From the NCBI GenBank assembly GCA_001548435.1, contig AP017308.1:753030-817029 (forward strand): DNA of 64,000 bases. The letters run 5' to 3'. A model generated the notes under the pieces. The model was not told the origin of the DNA. It worked only from the letters and a program-made list of their open reading frames with translations, and ran no database searches. Positions 46,396 through 56,787 of the stretch are shown piece by piece (position 1 is the stretch's first letter; the number at the start of each line of letters is the position of its first letter). The position numbers were made by a program, and so were the translations under genes. The DNA is from Leptolyngbya sp. NIES-3755. GTDB lineage: Bacteria; Cyanobacteriota; Cyanobacteriia; Leptolyngbyales; Leptolyngbyaceae.

Positions 46396-47560
46396 TCGAT
46401 CTCACCCGAAACACATCCCCTTCAGCAAATTCCTCGGATTTCGGCACTTGTACGATCGCTAAAATAAAACTCTCCGGTCGGTTCAGTCCAGCCAGCACCT
46501 CATTCCGCGTCACAGTAATCGTTTCAGCCCCTTCAATTCGCCCTTTCACCTCAATCAAGCGCAAGTGCTGCGAGTTCGGCACCCGCGACTCAATATCCCA
46601 TCCGCATTTCTGGGAACTCACATCAATCGGCTCATGCCCCAATCGTCGTTCTGCTTCCATCACTGCCTGCATTGCCATCTGCTCCACACGCTTCGTCTCC
46701 CGTGCAAACAAAGCAGGTTGAGACTGTCGTTTCCCCTGTAACCGCAACAACAACCCAATCGGCACCACCAACGCCCCGCCCACGACCAAAGGAGTTGCCG
46801 GAGAAATCTGCCGTTCCTGTTGCAGTTCCGCCATCCGCCGAGTCAGCCGGGACTGCAATTCATCCGCCCGCTGCTGCGCTAAAGCTGAGTTGAGCTTTGC
46901 ATTTGGCTTGCCTGCTCGTTCATCCAAGCGCAATTTCTCCGCCCGCCCATCCCAGTAGACAATTTCTTTGGTCAGCCGTTCCTTCACGGCTGCGATCGTT
47001 CGGTCAATCAAAGCCTCTTTCTGCTGCTTCACTTCCTCCAGATGCGCGGGCACAAGCTGGGTTACCGCATAACGTTTTGCCTGAGCCTCAAAATCCTCCC
47101 CTGAAAGCTGCTCCAGAATTTCGGGAATCAATGCCTGTTCTGTTTCATTCAAAGGGCGATAGTCCAAGTAAGGCGCATATCCAGCATGAATTGCTCGATC
47201 GCCTACTAACTCCACAAACTGCATTCGCTGTGAAATGATGCGGCGCTTTCCATTCGGATCGATTCGAGCATCTTGAATCGCATGTTCCAAGTAGACCAGC
47301 GATCGCACCTCTTCCTCTGGATCATTCTCATCGACCAGAATTGCACCTTGCTTTAGCAAATCCCGATACCGCTGCAAAATCAAATGAATTGTTGCATCCA
47401 GCAAAGGATGACTAGGACAGATAAACGCAGCAGGCGGTTTCCCCGGAACATTGATCTTTTCTTTATAGTCCTGAAGCGGCACAAGCGGAAATGCTGAGGC
47501 GACGGACTGAAACAGCGGAGAGTGCAGGTTAATTGGGACAGACTCACGATCGTCCATCAT
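46396..47560 (-). pseudogene. C-terminal fragment of a DUF3883 helicase-type protein, 3' end removed by the IS
   Basis: The frame (about 388 host-encoded residues) matches the C-terminal third of large SNF2-like helicases with DUF3883, a type found in defence loci such as DISARM (DrmD-like). CPSHPLLDATIHLILQRYRDLL, a coiled coil (LNSALAQQRADELQSRLTRRMAEL), a VVGGALVVPIGLLLRL segment and a DUF3883 nuclease-like core (GWDIESR, LRLIEVKGRIEG) are visible. No ATPase motor is present upstream. Downstream, codons continue into the IS and stop at 46304. It is therefore probably truncated at both ends. Confidence 0.72.
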
Positions 47561-47670
47561 TGTGATGACGCAACATGACTGACTACAGATTATGTTCTGA
47601 TCTTCAGCAGTCGTTGAAGTTTAGGTATGCTGCGATCGTCTCTCCTTGAACACAATTAGTAAAGGCACTT

Positions 47671-48075
47671 GTGAAACCTGAATTTGTTCTGAATGGGTAT
47701 TGCACCACCACTCTCGAAGCGTTCTACAGCGAGATTAGTCAGGTGCTGTTGGCAGGACAGCCTTGGGGCGAAAGTCTTGATGACCTCGACGAGGTTCTCG
47801 CGGGTAACTACGGACTCCTACCCGAAACGTTCCGATTGGTCTGGTGCAATGTAAATGTTGCCCGCACTACACTGAGCTATGGCGAAACCGTTCGTCAACT
47901 CACGCAACGGCTGCGAGATTGTCACCCTACTGTCCTGATTAAGACAGCTTGGGCACTGCGCTCAGCACTGCGAGAACAGGGACCGACTGTGTATGACTGG
48001 ATTGTGGAGATGATTAGCAAACATCCGAACGTGGAACTGATTTTGGTCGAGTCAGATCTACAGAGTGACGCTTAA
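47671..48075 (+). CDS. barstar-like ribonuclease inhibitor family protein
   Basis: The 134-residue product has the barstar layout: an early helix-turn with CTTTLEAFYSEISQVLL, GESLDDLDEVLAGNYGLLPETFRLVW (acidic inhibitory helix region) and a C-terminal strand VELILVESD. An insertion in the middle makes it longer than the 90-residue barstar. Barstars block secreted or toxic RNases of the barnase type. No such RNase gene is adjacent. Start is GTG 47671. Solitary immunity genes of this kind are common in islands. Confidence 0.72.
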   Translation: MKPEFVLNGYCTTTLEAFYSEISQVLLAGQPWGESLDDLDEVLAGNYGLLPETFRLVWCNVNVARTTLSYGETVRQLTQRLRDCHPTVLIKTAWALRSALREQGPTVYDWIVEMISKHPNVELILVESDLQSDA

Positions 48076-48254
48076 TGGCAGACGCTATTATTCGTGTTTG
48101 CGAGGCGCGATCGCCCTTAGCAACCGCAAAGCTCCCGCATCAATCCCGCTTGCCGATAGAGCACAACTCTCTTGCGAGTCTTACTCTGCTGGTTCCTCCT
48201 CAGTCGATTTAATAATGAAGCGATCGGAGAACTAAGGAGCGTCTGTACCCTGCG

Positions 48255-48294
48255 ATAGATGACCCATCTATACTAATCATTCGAGAGTAGTATA
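48255..48294. promoter_or_regulatory. two overlapping dyads and a TATACT box upstream of the Xre-type regulator
   Basis: ATAGATG-ACC-CATCTAT (48255-48271) is a perfect 7-bp dyad. TATACTA (48269-48275) mirrors TAGTATA (48288-48294) over 12 bases. TATACT (48269-48274) resembles a -10 box and lies in both dyads. The regulator gene starts 27 bases downstream, so autoregulation is a natural reading. Confidence 0.5.
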
Positions 48295-48320
48295 ACGTTC
48301 GCTATACGGGAGCCACTCTC

Positions 48321-48614
48321 ATGCAGTCTTCTCGTTCCCTTCCTAAATCAACCCTTGCACTCAAGCAAGCTGAGGTGATTCCGTTTATCCGAGAATTACG
48401 GCAGTTAACCGGATTGACTCAAGAGCAGCTTGCGGACGCTTTAGGGTTGTCTTTCGCTACGGTCAATCGTTGGGAAAACGGGCATATGCAGCCTTCAAAA
48501 CTGGCACTCAGACAAATCCGATCGCTGCTACAAGAATTGACCGCTTCTGCTGAGGTCGAGACGCAAAAGCGCAGCCAAGCATTGCTCGATCGCTATTTTT
48601 CGGTTGAAGTTTGA
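48321..48614 (+). CDS. Xre-family helix-turn-helix regulator
   Basis: This 97-residue protein has an HTH_3 domain at about 22-72: IRELRQLTGLTQEQLADALGLSFATVNRWENGHMQPS, with the recognition helix in SFATVNRWE. A short helical tail follows. GGGAG precedes the ATG by nine bases. It probably binds the dyads just upstream. It lies between island debris and the kinase genes and could regulate either. Confidence 0.9.
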   Translation: MQSSRSLPKSTLALKQAEVIPFIRELRQLTGLTQEQLADALGLSFATVNRWENGHMQPSKLALRQIRSLLQELTASAEVETQKRSQALLDRYFSVEV

Positions 48615-48705
48615 AGTGGATCAACTGTTTCTTTATCCGATCTGACGCAGCTAAAGAAATATCCCTCTATATTGATTGTCTATATTGAATGAGTAAGTTG
48701 CTGCA

Positions 48706-51435
48706 ATGTCTGATCCCAAGCAAGAAATTCGGAGTTACATTGTTGCGATCGCGCTCGTTGGGATTGCGACAATGCTGATGATAGGACTTGATCCCTACAT
48801 TAAAATTAGCAACACCTCATTTTTGCTCTTCTTTGGGGCAGTGACATTAAGTGCTTGGTATGGCGGACGATGGACGGGACTGGTAGTAACCGTCGTGTCA
48901 GCAATCCTGGCAAAGTACTTTTTCATCGATCCAAAGTTCAGCTTGTCTCTCACCTTTGCCAGTGGGTCAAGGCTCGTAATCTTTATCTTTCAGGGCTGGT
49001 TGATCAGTGTCCTAGTTGGGTCGTTACGCAGGACGCAACAGCGAATGCAGCGATCGCAGCGCCAACGAGAACAAGCCGAAGCCGATTTGCGCGACAGTGA
49101 GAACCGTTTTCAGCAGTTAGCTGCCGCCTCACCGAGCGTGATTTACACCGTGATCGAAGATTCTAACGGACCGACTCAGTTTGAGTATCTTAGTCCTGCT
49201 TTTGAGACAATTCATGAAATCTCGATCGGGGTTGCCCTGCAAAATGCTCAGGTGGTGATCGAGCAGATGCACCCCGACGATCGCGAAGGGTATCGCCAAG
49301 CGGTAGAACGCAGTATTGCCACCCTTCAACCGTTTCAGCACGAATGGAGAATTCTCACGCCTTCAGGTCGGGTGAAGTGGTTACAAGCCAATTCTCAGCC
49401 GCAACGTCGGGGTAATCAAGTCGTTTGGCATGGGATTGTCCAAGACGTAACCGATGCGAAACAGCGGGAAGCGGAACGTCAACAAGTAGAAGACAAACTC
49501 CGGGAGCGGGAAGCGGCATTAACAGAAGCCCAGAGACTCGGTAATATTGGTAGTTGGGAGTGGGACGCAAAGACCGATGTGACGACTGGCTCAGATCAAC
49601 TGCTCCGCATTTACGGCTTTGATCCAGAAACCGACACCATGCCCAACTTTGCTGATCAAGATGGCTGGCTGTATCCGCACGAAAGCTGGCAGCGCATCAA
49701 TGCAGGAGTACAACAGGCATTAACAACGGGACAGGGCTATGAACTCGATGTGCAAGCGTTTCGGAATGGGACTCCGATTTGGATTACCACTCGCAGCGAA
49801 GGGGTGTACGACTTAAACGGCGAGATGATTGGCTTACGGGGTACGGTTCAAGACATCACTGAGCGTAAACAAGCGGAAGCCAGTCTACGGAACAGTGAAG
49901 CGCGTTATCGACTTTTGGCTGAAGCCATTCCTCAACTCGTTTGGATTACAAACGCGGAAGGACAAAATGAATACGTTAACCAACAGTTTTGCGATTACGC
50001 GGGATTAACCCATGAAGAAATGTGTGGCTTAGGCTGGCTGTCGATTCTGCATCCAGACGATCAAGAAAGAACGCGCAATTGTTGGTTAGCCGCTGTTCGT
50101 AGCGGTGAGTTTTACGAGATTGAGTACCGCTTTCGTCGAGCGGATGGCGTGTATCGCTGGTTCTTAGGCAAAGGGATACCTGTAAAAGATGAGCAAGGGC
50201 GCATCAAGCAATGGTTTGGTACTTGCACCGACATTGAACCGCAAAAGCAAATTGAGCAAACCCGTCTGCAACTCCTCGAACAAGAACAAGCTGCACGAGA
50301 AGCCGCCGAACAAGCGAACCGGATCAAAGATGAGTTTTTAGCGGTACTGTCCCACGAACTGAGAACGCCCATGAATCCAATTCTGGGTTGGTCGAAGTTG
50401 CTCAAAGGTGGCAAGCTTGACGCAACAAAAGCGGCTCAAGCACTCGAAACCATCGATCGTAATGCCCAACTTCAGGTGCAGTTAATCGATGATTTACTCG
50501 ATATCTCGCGCATTCTGCGAGGCAAATTGAGCTTAAACCGTGCGCCCGTCAATCTCAATCCTGTGATTGCGGCTGCGATCGACACCGTCCAATTAGCAGC
50601 AGAAGCCAAAGCGATCGCAGTTCAGTTTATCTCTTCGCCCTCTGATCTCATCATTCAAGGCGATGCTGGACGATTACAGCAAGTCATTTGGAATCTTTTA
50701 TCGAATGCAGTCAAGTTCACTTCAACAGGCGGACAGGTCGGGATAAAGCTGTCTCAGGCGGGAACGAATGCCCAAATCGAAGTCAAAGACAACGGTAAAG
50801 GCATCAATCCTGACTTTCTGCCTTATGTTTTCGAGCATTTCCGCCAGGAAGATGGGGCAACGACGCGCAAGTTTGGCGGCTTAGGATTGGGTCTGTCGAT
50901 CGCTCGGCAAATTGTTGAACTTCACGGTGGATATATGAGCGTTGAAAGTGAAGGGGAAGGACAAGGAGCTACCTTTACCGTTCACCTTCCCCTAACTCTT
51001 ACATCCGTTGGTCTTCCAACTTCGGAGTCAGCTTCGGGGATTGCTTTCCGGGATTTAACGAATCTGAGAATTCTTGTGGTCGATGATGAACCAGATTCGC
51101 TAGAGATGGCGGCATTTGTGCTGGAGCAAGCGGGAGCGATCGTCACGACTGCTACCTCTGGATTTGAAGCCTTAGAACAAATTCAGCAGTCTGTTCCAGA
51201 TGCGATCGTTAGCGATATCGGGATGCCGGAAATGGACGGCTATGCACTGCTTCAACAAATTCGGCAGATCGAACAAGTCCAGAAAATTCCTGCCATTGCT
51301 TTAACTGCCTATGCAGGAGAATATGACCAGCGACAAGCGATCTCTGCTGGGTTCAATCAACATATTCCCAAACCTGTTGATCCAGATTTGCTTGTAAGCG
51401 CAATTTGCTCGTTGTGCAGCAAACCGTTGCCGTGA
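48706..51435 (+). CDS. hybrid histidine kinase: DUF4118-type membrane domain, three PAS, HisKA, HATPase, REC
   Basis: The 909 residues start with a KdpD-like DUF4118 membrane module (about 10-105, four helices, SAWYGGRWTGLVVTVVSAILAKYFF). Three PAS domains follow (about 130-255, 270-395, 398-520), each ending in the (D)ITERKQAE-type PAC signature. The HisKA helix has His550 in LSHELRTP. HATPase has N, G1 (DNGKGI) and G2 (GLGLGLSIA) boxes. A C-terminal receiver has phospho-acceptor Asp837 (SDIGMPEMDGY). It is complete, and no output regulator is next to it. The signal is unknown; PAS cofactors cannot be read from sequence. Confidence 0.93.
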   Translation: MSDPKQEIRSYIVAIALVGIATMLMIGLDPYIKISNTSFLLFFGAVTLSAWYGGRWTGLVVTVVSAILAKYFFIDPKFSLSLTFASGSRLVIFIFQGWLISVLVGSLRRTQQRMQRSQRQREQAEADLRDSENRFQQLAAASPSVIYTVIEDSNGPTQFEYLSPAFETIHEISIGVALQNAQVVIEQMHPDDREGYRQAVERSIATLQPFQHEWRILTPSGRVKWLQANSQPQRRGNQVVWHGIVQDVTDAKQREAERQQVEDKLREREAALTEAQRLGNIGSWEWDAKTDVTTGSDQLLRIYGFDPETDTMPNFADQDGWLYPHESWQRINAGVQQALTTGQGYELDVQAFRNGTPIWITTRSEGVYDLNGEMIGLRGTVQDITERKQAEASLRNSEARYRLLAEAIPQLVWITNAEGQNEYVNQQFCDYAGLTHEEMCGLGWLSILHPDDQERTRNCWLAAVRSGEFYEIEYRFRRADGVYRWFLGKGIPVKDEQGRIKQWFGTCTDIEPQKQIEQTRLQLLEQEQAAREAAEQANRIKDEFLAVLSHELRTPMNPILGWSKLLKGGKLDATKAAQALETIDRNAQLQVQLIDDLLDISRILRGKLSLNRAPVNLNPVIAAAIDTVQLAAEAKAIAVQFISSPSDLIIQGDAGRLQQVIWNLLSNAVKFTSTGGQVGIKLSQAGTNAQIEVKDNGKGINPDFLPYVFEHFRQEDGATTRKFGGLGLGLSIARQIVELHGGYMSVESEGEGQGATFTVHLPLTLTSVGLPTSESASGIAFRDLTNLRILVVDDEPDSLEMAAFVLEQAGAIVTTATSGFEALEQIQQSVPDAIVSDIGMPEMDGYALLQQIRQIEQVQKIPAIALTAYAGEYDQRQAISAGFNQHIPKPVDPDLLVSAICSLCSKPLP

Positions 51436-51539
51436 AAACTTTTCGGAATCATTTCAGCAAGAGGTTGATGCCATGAATTGTTCTCGGCTACGAATTGCAG
51501 AACCGCAAGCCATTCCCAAAATTTTGGCAAGCTAGACGC

Positions 51540-54500
51540 TTAACGGTTAACCAGTTGAGTGACAGTTTCAAGTAGCTCGATCGGATTGACAGGTTTAGTA
51601 ATATAAGCCTGGAATCCTGCCTTGATCGCTTTTTCTTGGTCTTCTGGATAAACAAATGCGGTCAAAGCCAGTGCAGGAATTTGTTGAGCTTGGGGCAAGG
51701 CTCGAATCTGCTGCATCAACTCATACCCGTCTAGCTCTGGCATTCCAATGTCACTGATAATGAGATCAAAGGGCTGATTTGCAATTAGCCCGATCGCACT
51801 TCGAGGTGAACTGATTGCGGTGACTGTCGCGCCATCTTGCTGAAGTAAAAAGCTCAACAGGTCTAAATTGTCTGGATCATCATCGACAGCGAGAATACGA
51901 ACGCCAGTCAGTGCAGTAGAAGCTTCGGGGAAAGCAGTAAACGATCCAGTTTCAGACCGATTCAAATCGACGGTTGGAGCTTGATTGATCCATGCTTCTC
52001 TAATCGGCAATGTCACTGTAAACGTCGTGCCTTGTTTAAGTCCAGGACTCTCGACTGTGACTTTGCCGCCATGCAGTTCCACAAGCTGCTGCACGATCGA
52101 GAGTCCCAGTCCTAAACCGCCATACTTGCGGGTACTACTGCCATCGGCTTGTCGGAAACGATCGAAGACATACGGCAAAAACTCAGGCGCAATGCCAATT
52201 CCGGTATCGCTGATTTGAACTTGAGTATAATGATTCGCCGCTGATAGCTCAACGCTCACTTGTCCGCCACCAGGAGTGAATTTGATTGCATTCGAGAGCA
52301 GATTCCAGAACACTTGCTGTAAGCGATCGCGATCTGCAATCAAATTCAGAGCGGGCAAACCTTGAAGTTTTAGGGTGATGGATTTAGCTTCGGCAGCAAA
52401 CTGTACTGTGTCGATCGCGCTTTGCAGGGTGAGTGCTAGATCAATGGGACGAAGCTCTAGTTTTAACTTGCCTTGAATCACCTGCGACACTTCTAGTAAA
52501 TCATCGACCAGTCGAAGTTGCTGCCGCACATTGCGCTCGATCGTCCCTAACACTTCAGCCGTCTTCGCAGGAGTAAGCCGTTGTGCTTGCATCATCGTTG
52601 TCCAACCCAGAATCGGATTGAGCGGTGTTCTTAGTTCGTGGGACAGTGCCGCGAGAAATTCGTCTTTGAGGCGGTTCGTCTGGATGAGTTCTTCGGTTCG
52701 CGCTGCTAAAGCGAATTCAGCTTGTTTACGCTGGGTGATGTCAGACAGAGTGCCAATGTAACCTGTCACAGCACCGTTCGGATCAACGACAGGAAGTGCT
52801 TCAATGTAGTACCACATCGTACTCCCATCGGATCGCACCATTCTGCCTTCGTTCTGATAGAGGTGTTGGGAGTCAGCCGTCTCACTCCATTGCAGCCACT
52901 CTTGCGTTAAGCGATCGCGATCGTTCGGATGCAGAGTTTCGACCCAACCCATGCCCAACGCGACTTCTGCCGAATGACCTGTCATCTCAGTCCAGCGAGG
53001 ATTGATATAGATACATGCACTGTTAGCATCAAACTGAAAGATCGTAATGGGCGAGGCTTGGGATAGCGTGACAAATCGCTGTTCGTTTTCCCGCAGAGTT
53101 TGTTCTGCCTGTTTACGATCGCTGATATCCTGTGCTGTTCCCATCATTCGGATAGGCTGTCCTGCTGCATCATAGAAAGCACGTCCTTTTGCAGCAATCC
53201 AGTGAAGGCTGCCATCTGACCAATGGCTCCGATATTCGATGTTGTACTCGACTTTTTCTTCGAGCGCACGAGTCACAGCAGCATGAGTGCGATCGCGATC
53301 GTCGGGATGGAGCGCATTCAGAAAGACTTCATAAGTGATTTCATCTGTTGGCGCAAATCCAAACAGTGCTTTACAGCGATCCGTCCAGACTAATTCATCT
53401 TGGGGGATGTCCCAGAACCACATACCGAGATCAGCGGCTTCTGTGGCGAGACGAGTTCGCTCTTCCTGTTCTCGCAACGCTTGATTTATTCGGGTTTGCT
53501 CAACGATCGACCAGAGCCGAGCGACGATTTCTTGCAGTAGCGCCACTTCATCCGATCGCCAATTTCGAGCCGTTTTGGAATTCACTGCCAGCAATGCGAC
53601 CCAAGCTCCCTCGATCACACAGGGAACGGCAATATACGCACTGACCCCATACGGGATGTAGTTGTCAATCAAAGCTGCTGTGTGCGGATTTGTTCTCACA
53701 TCTGCCACAATTACAGGCTGTCCAGCATGATAGAGCTTGAGTAGTTCAGGCGGAGCAAAGTTCGAGAGTGGATAAGTGCCGATTACGCTTGGCATATCCG
53801 ATCGCTGATACCAGTCTTGCTTCGCGATCGCAAACTCTGCTGCTGCATTAATCTCATTCCAAACAGCACGATCGACGTTGAGGTATTCGCCCACACTCCG
53901 CACAACTTCTAATGCCATTGCATCAGCATCCGAGAGTTGGCGCAGTCGGAGATCGAGATCTTTCAGAAATTGCTCATTTAGTTCGGCTAACTTGCGATCG
54001 TGAATATCCGTCGAAGTGCCGTACCAGCGTTTCGCCTGCCCCTGTTCATCTAGGACGGGGACTGCTCGAACCAGAAACCATCGGTAAGTGCCATCAGAAG
54101 CTCGTCTTAATCGGGTTTCATGTTCATAAATTTGGTTTGTTTCGACTGCGATCGCCCATTGATCAAATCCTGCTTGAACGTCATCAGGATGATAAATAGC
54201 AGCGATCTGCTCCGGGTCGTGGGATTGCTCTAGCGTTATTCCTGCATAGGCAATCCATTGTTGATTAACGTAATTTAATTTGCCTTCAGCATCACACATC
54301 CAAACGAACTGCGGCATCGAATCGCTGAGTTGCTGCAACTGTTGTTCTTTGTCGCGCAATGCTTGGTTTGCTCGTGTTTGCTCGATGATTGACCAAAGCC
54401 GAGCGACGATTTCTTGTAGAAGTGCAACTTCACCCGATCGCCAGTGTCGAACCGTTTGCGAAGTGACATTCAAGGTGGCGACCCAACGTCCTTCATAGAT

Positions 54501-55955
54501 GCAGGGCACACCAATATAAGAACGCAGATTTAAGCGCAGCAGGTTTTCGGCAAACGGAGCCGTAAAAGGATGCGTGATCACATCCAAAATCACCACAGGC
54601 TGACCTTTGTGAAGCGCTTCTACCATTGCTGGCAAAACATACTCTGAGATGCGGTAAGTTCCGACATTACTGGGAATCTCCTCCTGCCGTCGCCAGTCCT
54701 GCTCAACGGTGCAAAACTCCGCATCCGGATCAACCCGATCCCACATAGCGCGATCGACTTGGAAATAGTGACCGATCTGCCGCACCGCTTCCTCTGCCAT
54801 CGCATCGGCATCCGAGAGTTGTCGTAGCCGCAGGTCGAGGTCGCTGAGAAACTGCTCATGGCGTTGTGCTTGCTTAAGAACAGTGACATCCGCAAAGGCA
54901 GCGACACAGCCCTGCACTACACCTTGCTCATCGAATAGCGGCACAGCATTCACGAGCCAATCGTAAGACACTCCATCGCAGCGCACCAGTTGAATTTCCA
55001 CATCTCGCACTTCTACGCCCTGCCTCGCTGCCTGCTGCATCGGTAACTCTTCGCCCGGAATCTCTTGACCGTCGCGCAATTGTCTAAAGGGAAGTCGATC
55101 GGCTTCGGCTCCCGTTGCAGAGACATTCGTATCCGAGAGAACCGCTAACATCGACTGAGCAAAGCCATTGGCGCGAATCGTTTGGCAGGCGGAATCGTCT
55201 GCGATCGTAATCCCCACGGGAACAGCATCAAGAATCGTTTGCAGTTCATTCACTCGTCGAGCCAGTTCCCGATTCAGGCGTTGAATCTCGGTTTCGGCTT
55301 GTTTGCGATCGGTAATATCAAACGAAATCCCACGCATCAGTTTGGGGTTGTCTGAAGCTAATCCTGCCCGACTGAAAACCCAGCGTAGCCCTTGCTCTGG
55401 ATGATTGATCCGGTATTCTACATCAGCGATGCCCGTCGTTAAACATTGCTCAATCGCAGTTTGCGTAGCTGCTGCATCATCCGCATAAATCCGTGATTGC
55501 CAGGTGTTAAACGGCGTTGGATCATCGGGTGAAACGCCGAATAGTGAGTAGCCTTGCTCCGACCAAACCAGCTTTCCGGTTAGCGAATCCCATTCCCAGG
55601 TGGCAAAATCGGCAGCAACTTGAGCGAGTTCAAGTCGTTCTTCACTCGATCGCAAACGATCGAGCGATCGTTTGCGATCGCGATCGACCTGATTGAGCAT
55701 ACCAGCCCCGCGTCTAATCAGACCGAGTGCAATCACCCCCATCAAACCCGCGAATAAGACTAATCCAAAGCCAGAATTGTACCAGCCGAACTGTTGTCCT
55801 TGAAAAATCAGCCAACCCAGCACAAGCGGAAGTGCGATCGCTACTGGAATCAGTTGTCGAGCAATTCGACTGCCGATCGCATCTCGGTTGAGCGGTTGTG
55901 AACTCCGGTCAGAGGATGCAAGCGATGGTCTTGAGAATGGCGAAACAAAAGGCAT
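51540..55955 (-). CDS. large multi-PAS/GAF hybrid histidine kinase with C-terminal receiver
   Basis: The 1471-residue kinase has two N-terminal membrane helices (about 36-80). The sensor region reads PAS-PAS-GAF-PAS-GAF-PAS-PAS. The two GAF domains are near-copies (both contain DLDLRLRQLSDADAMA and EVALLQEIVARLWSI), so a PAS-GAF unit was duplicated. HisKA carries His1106 (LSHELRTP), HATPase has DTGIGI and GLGLGLSI, and the receiver has Asp1402. Its ATG shares one base with the stop of the disrupted kinase upstream (TGATG), so the two were probably one operon. The insertion in that gene may reduce its expression. Confidence 0.92.
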   Translation of the reverse strand: MPFVSPFSRPSLASSDRSSQPLNRDAIGSRIARQLIPVAIALPLVLGWLIFQGQQFGWYNSGFGLVLFAGLMGVIALGLIRRGAGMLNQVDRDRKRSLDRLRSSEERLELAQVAADFATWEWDSLTGKLVWSEQGYSLFGVSPDDPTPFNTWQSRIYADDAAATQTAIEQCLTTGIADVEYRINHPEQGLRWVFSRAGLASDNPKLMRGISFDITDRKQAETEIQRLNRELARRVNELQTILDAVPVGITIADDSACQTIRANGFAQSMLAVLSDTNVSATGAEADRLPFRQLRDGQEIPGEELPMQQAARQGVEVRDVEIQLVRCDGVSYDWLVNAVPLFDEQGVVQGCVAAFADVTVLKQAQRHEQFLSDLDLRLRQLSDADAMAEEAVRQIGHYFQVDRAMWDRVDPDAEFCTVEQDWRRQEEIPSNVGTYRISEYVLPAMVEALHKGQPVVILDVITHPFTAPFAENLLRLNLRSYIGVPCIYEGRWVATLNVTSQTVRHWRSGEVALLQEIVARLWSIIEQTRANQALRDKEQQLQQLSDSMPQFVWMCDAEGKLNYVNQQWIAYAGITLEQSHDPEQIAAIYHPDDVQAGFDQWAIAVETNQIYEHETRLRRASDGTYRWFLVRAVPVLDEQGQAKRWYGTSTDIHDRKLAELNEQFLKDLDLRLRQLSDADAMALEVVRSVGEYLNVDRAVWNEINAAAEFAIAKQDWYQRSDMPSVIGTYPLSNFAPPELLKLYHAGQPVIVADVRTNPHTAALIDNYIPYGVSAYIAVPCVIEGAWVALLAVNSKTARNWRSDEVALLQEIVARLWSIVEQTRINQALREQEERTRLATEAADLGMWFWDIPQDELVWTDRCKALFGFAPTDEITYEVFLNALHPDDRDRTHAAVTRALEEKVEYNIEYRSHWSDGSLHWIAAKGRAFYDAAGQPIRMMGTAQDISDRKQAEQTLRENEQRFVTLSQASPITIFQFDANSACIYINPRWTEMTGHSAEVALGMGWVETLHPNDRDRLTQEWLQWSETADSQHLYQNEGRMVRSDGSTMWYYIEALPVVDPNGAVTGYIGTLSDITQRKQAEFALAARTEELIQTNRLKDEFLAALSHELRTPLNPILGWTTMMQAQRLTPAKTAEVLGTIERNVRQQLRLVDDLLEVSQVIQGKLKLELRPIDLALTLQSAIDTVQFAAEAKSITLKLQGLPALNLIADRDRLQQVFWNLLSNAIKFTPGGGQVSVELSAANHYTQVQISDTGIGIAPEFLPYVFDRFRQADGSSTRKYGGLGLGLSIVQQLVELHGGKVTVESPGLKQGTTFTVTLPIREAWINQAPTVDLNRSETGSFTAFPEASTALTGVRILAVDDDPDNLDLLSFLLQQDGATVTAISSPRSAIGLIANQPFDLIISDIGMPELDGYELMQQIRALPQAQQIPALALTAFVYPEDQEKAIKAGFQAYITKPVNPIELLETVTQLVNR

Positions 55956-56710
55956 CAGGAACTTTTTCCTCTCACTAGGCTTAGGATTGTGGCAATCAGA
56001 TTATTCGGCTCAACAGGCTTCGTGAGATGCTGCTGAAACCCGGCAAGTTGCGATCGCTCTCGGTAAGTCGAACTCGCATAGGCGGTCAACGCGATCGCGG
56101 GAATTTGCCCCTCGGAATATAATTTTGCCTGTTGCACCAACTCATACCCGTCTCCGCCCGGCATGGCAAGGTCACTGATTAGTATATCGGGTTTGAATTG
56201 GCTCAAGCAGTCTAGTGCTGCCGCTGCTGAGGTCACAGCTTGCACTTCGGCTCCAAAATCTTCTAAGACAAACCGAATCAAGTCGAGCATATCCGGTTCA
56301 TCATCTACAGTCAGAATGCGAATTCCAGTCAGATCAAATGGAGCAACAATCGGGGAGTTTTGCCCAATCGCAGGAATTTCTAATCGGGGCAGGCGCACGG
56401 TAAAAGTGGCTCCTTGGTCGATGCCTGCACTTTCGGCGGTGATCGTGCCGCCATGCAGTTCGACGAGATTTTTGACGATCGCCAGTCCCAATCCTAAGCC
56501 ATCTTTCGATTCAGTATTTTGCTGTCCCTGCTTGAATCGCTCAAAAACGTAGGGCAAAAATTCTGGGGCAATGCCCTTGCCTGTATCCTGCACTCGTAAC
56601 TGTACCTGAGCCTCGACTTGCTCTAGCACAATCTCAATCTGTCCTCCAATTGGCGTGAATTTAATGGCATTCGTGAGCAGGTTCACGATGATTTGCTGAA
56701 GCCGATAGAA

Positions 56711-56719
56711 GTCTCCAGA
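56711..56719 (+). repeat. left 9-bp target-site duplication
   Basis: GTCTCCAGA here is repeated at 57897-57905 on the other side of the element. Confidence 0.88.
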
Positions 56720-56787
56720 GGGAGCGTGTCACCTTCTGAGGAGAAAAATGAGAATAAAGGAAACCGATTCCTGAAGAGGTTCCCGCG

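Noticed and set aside
51473-51535. 20-codon frame (MNCSRLRIAEPQ...) between two kinase genes
   Set aside because: It has a weak purine-rich stretch upstream but is too short and unsupported to call.
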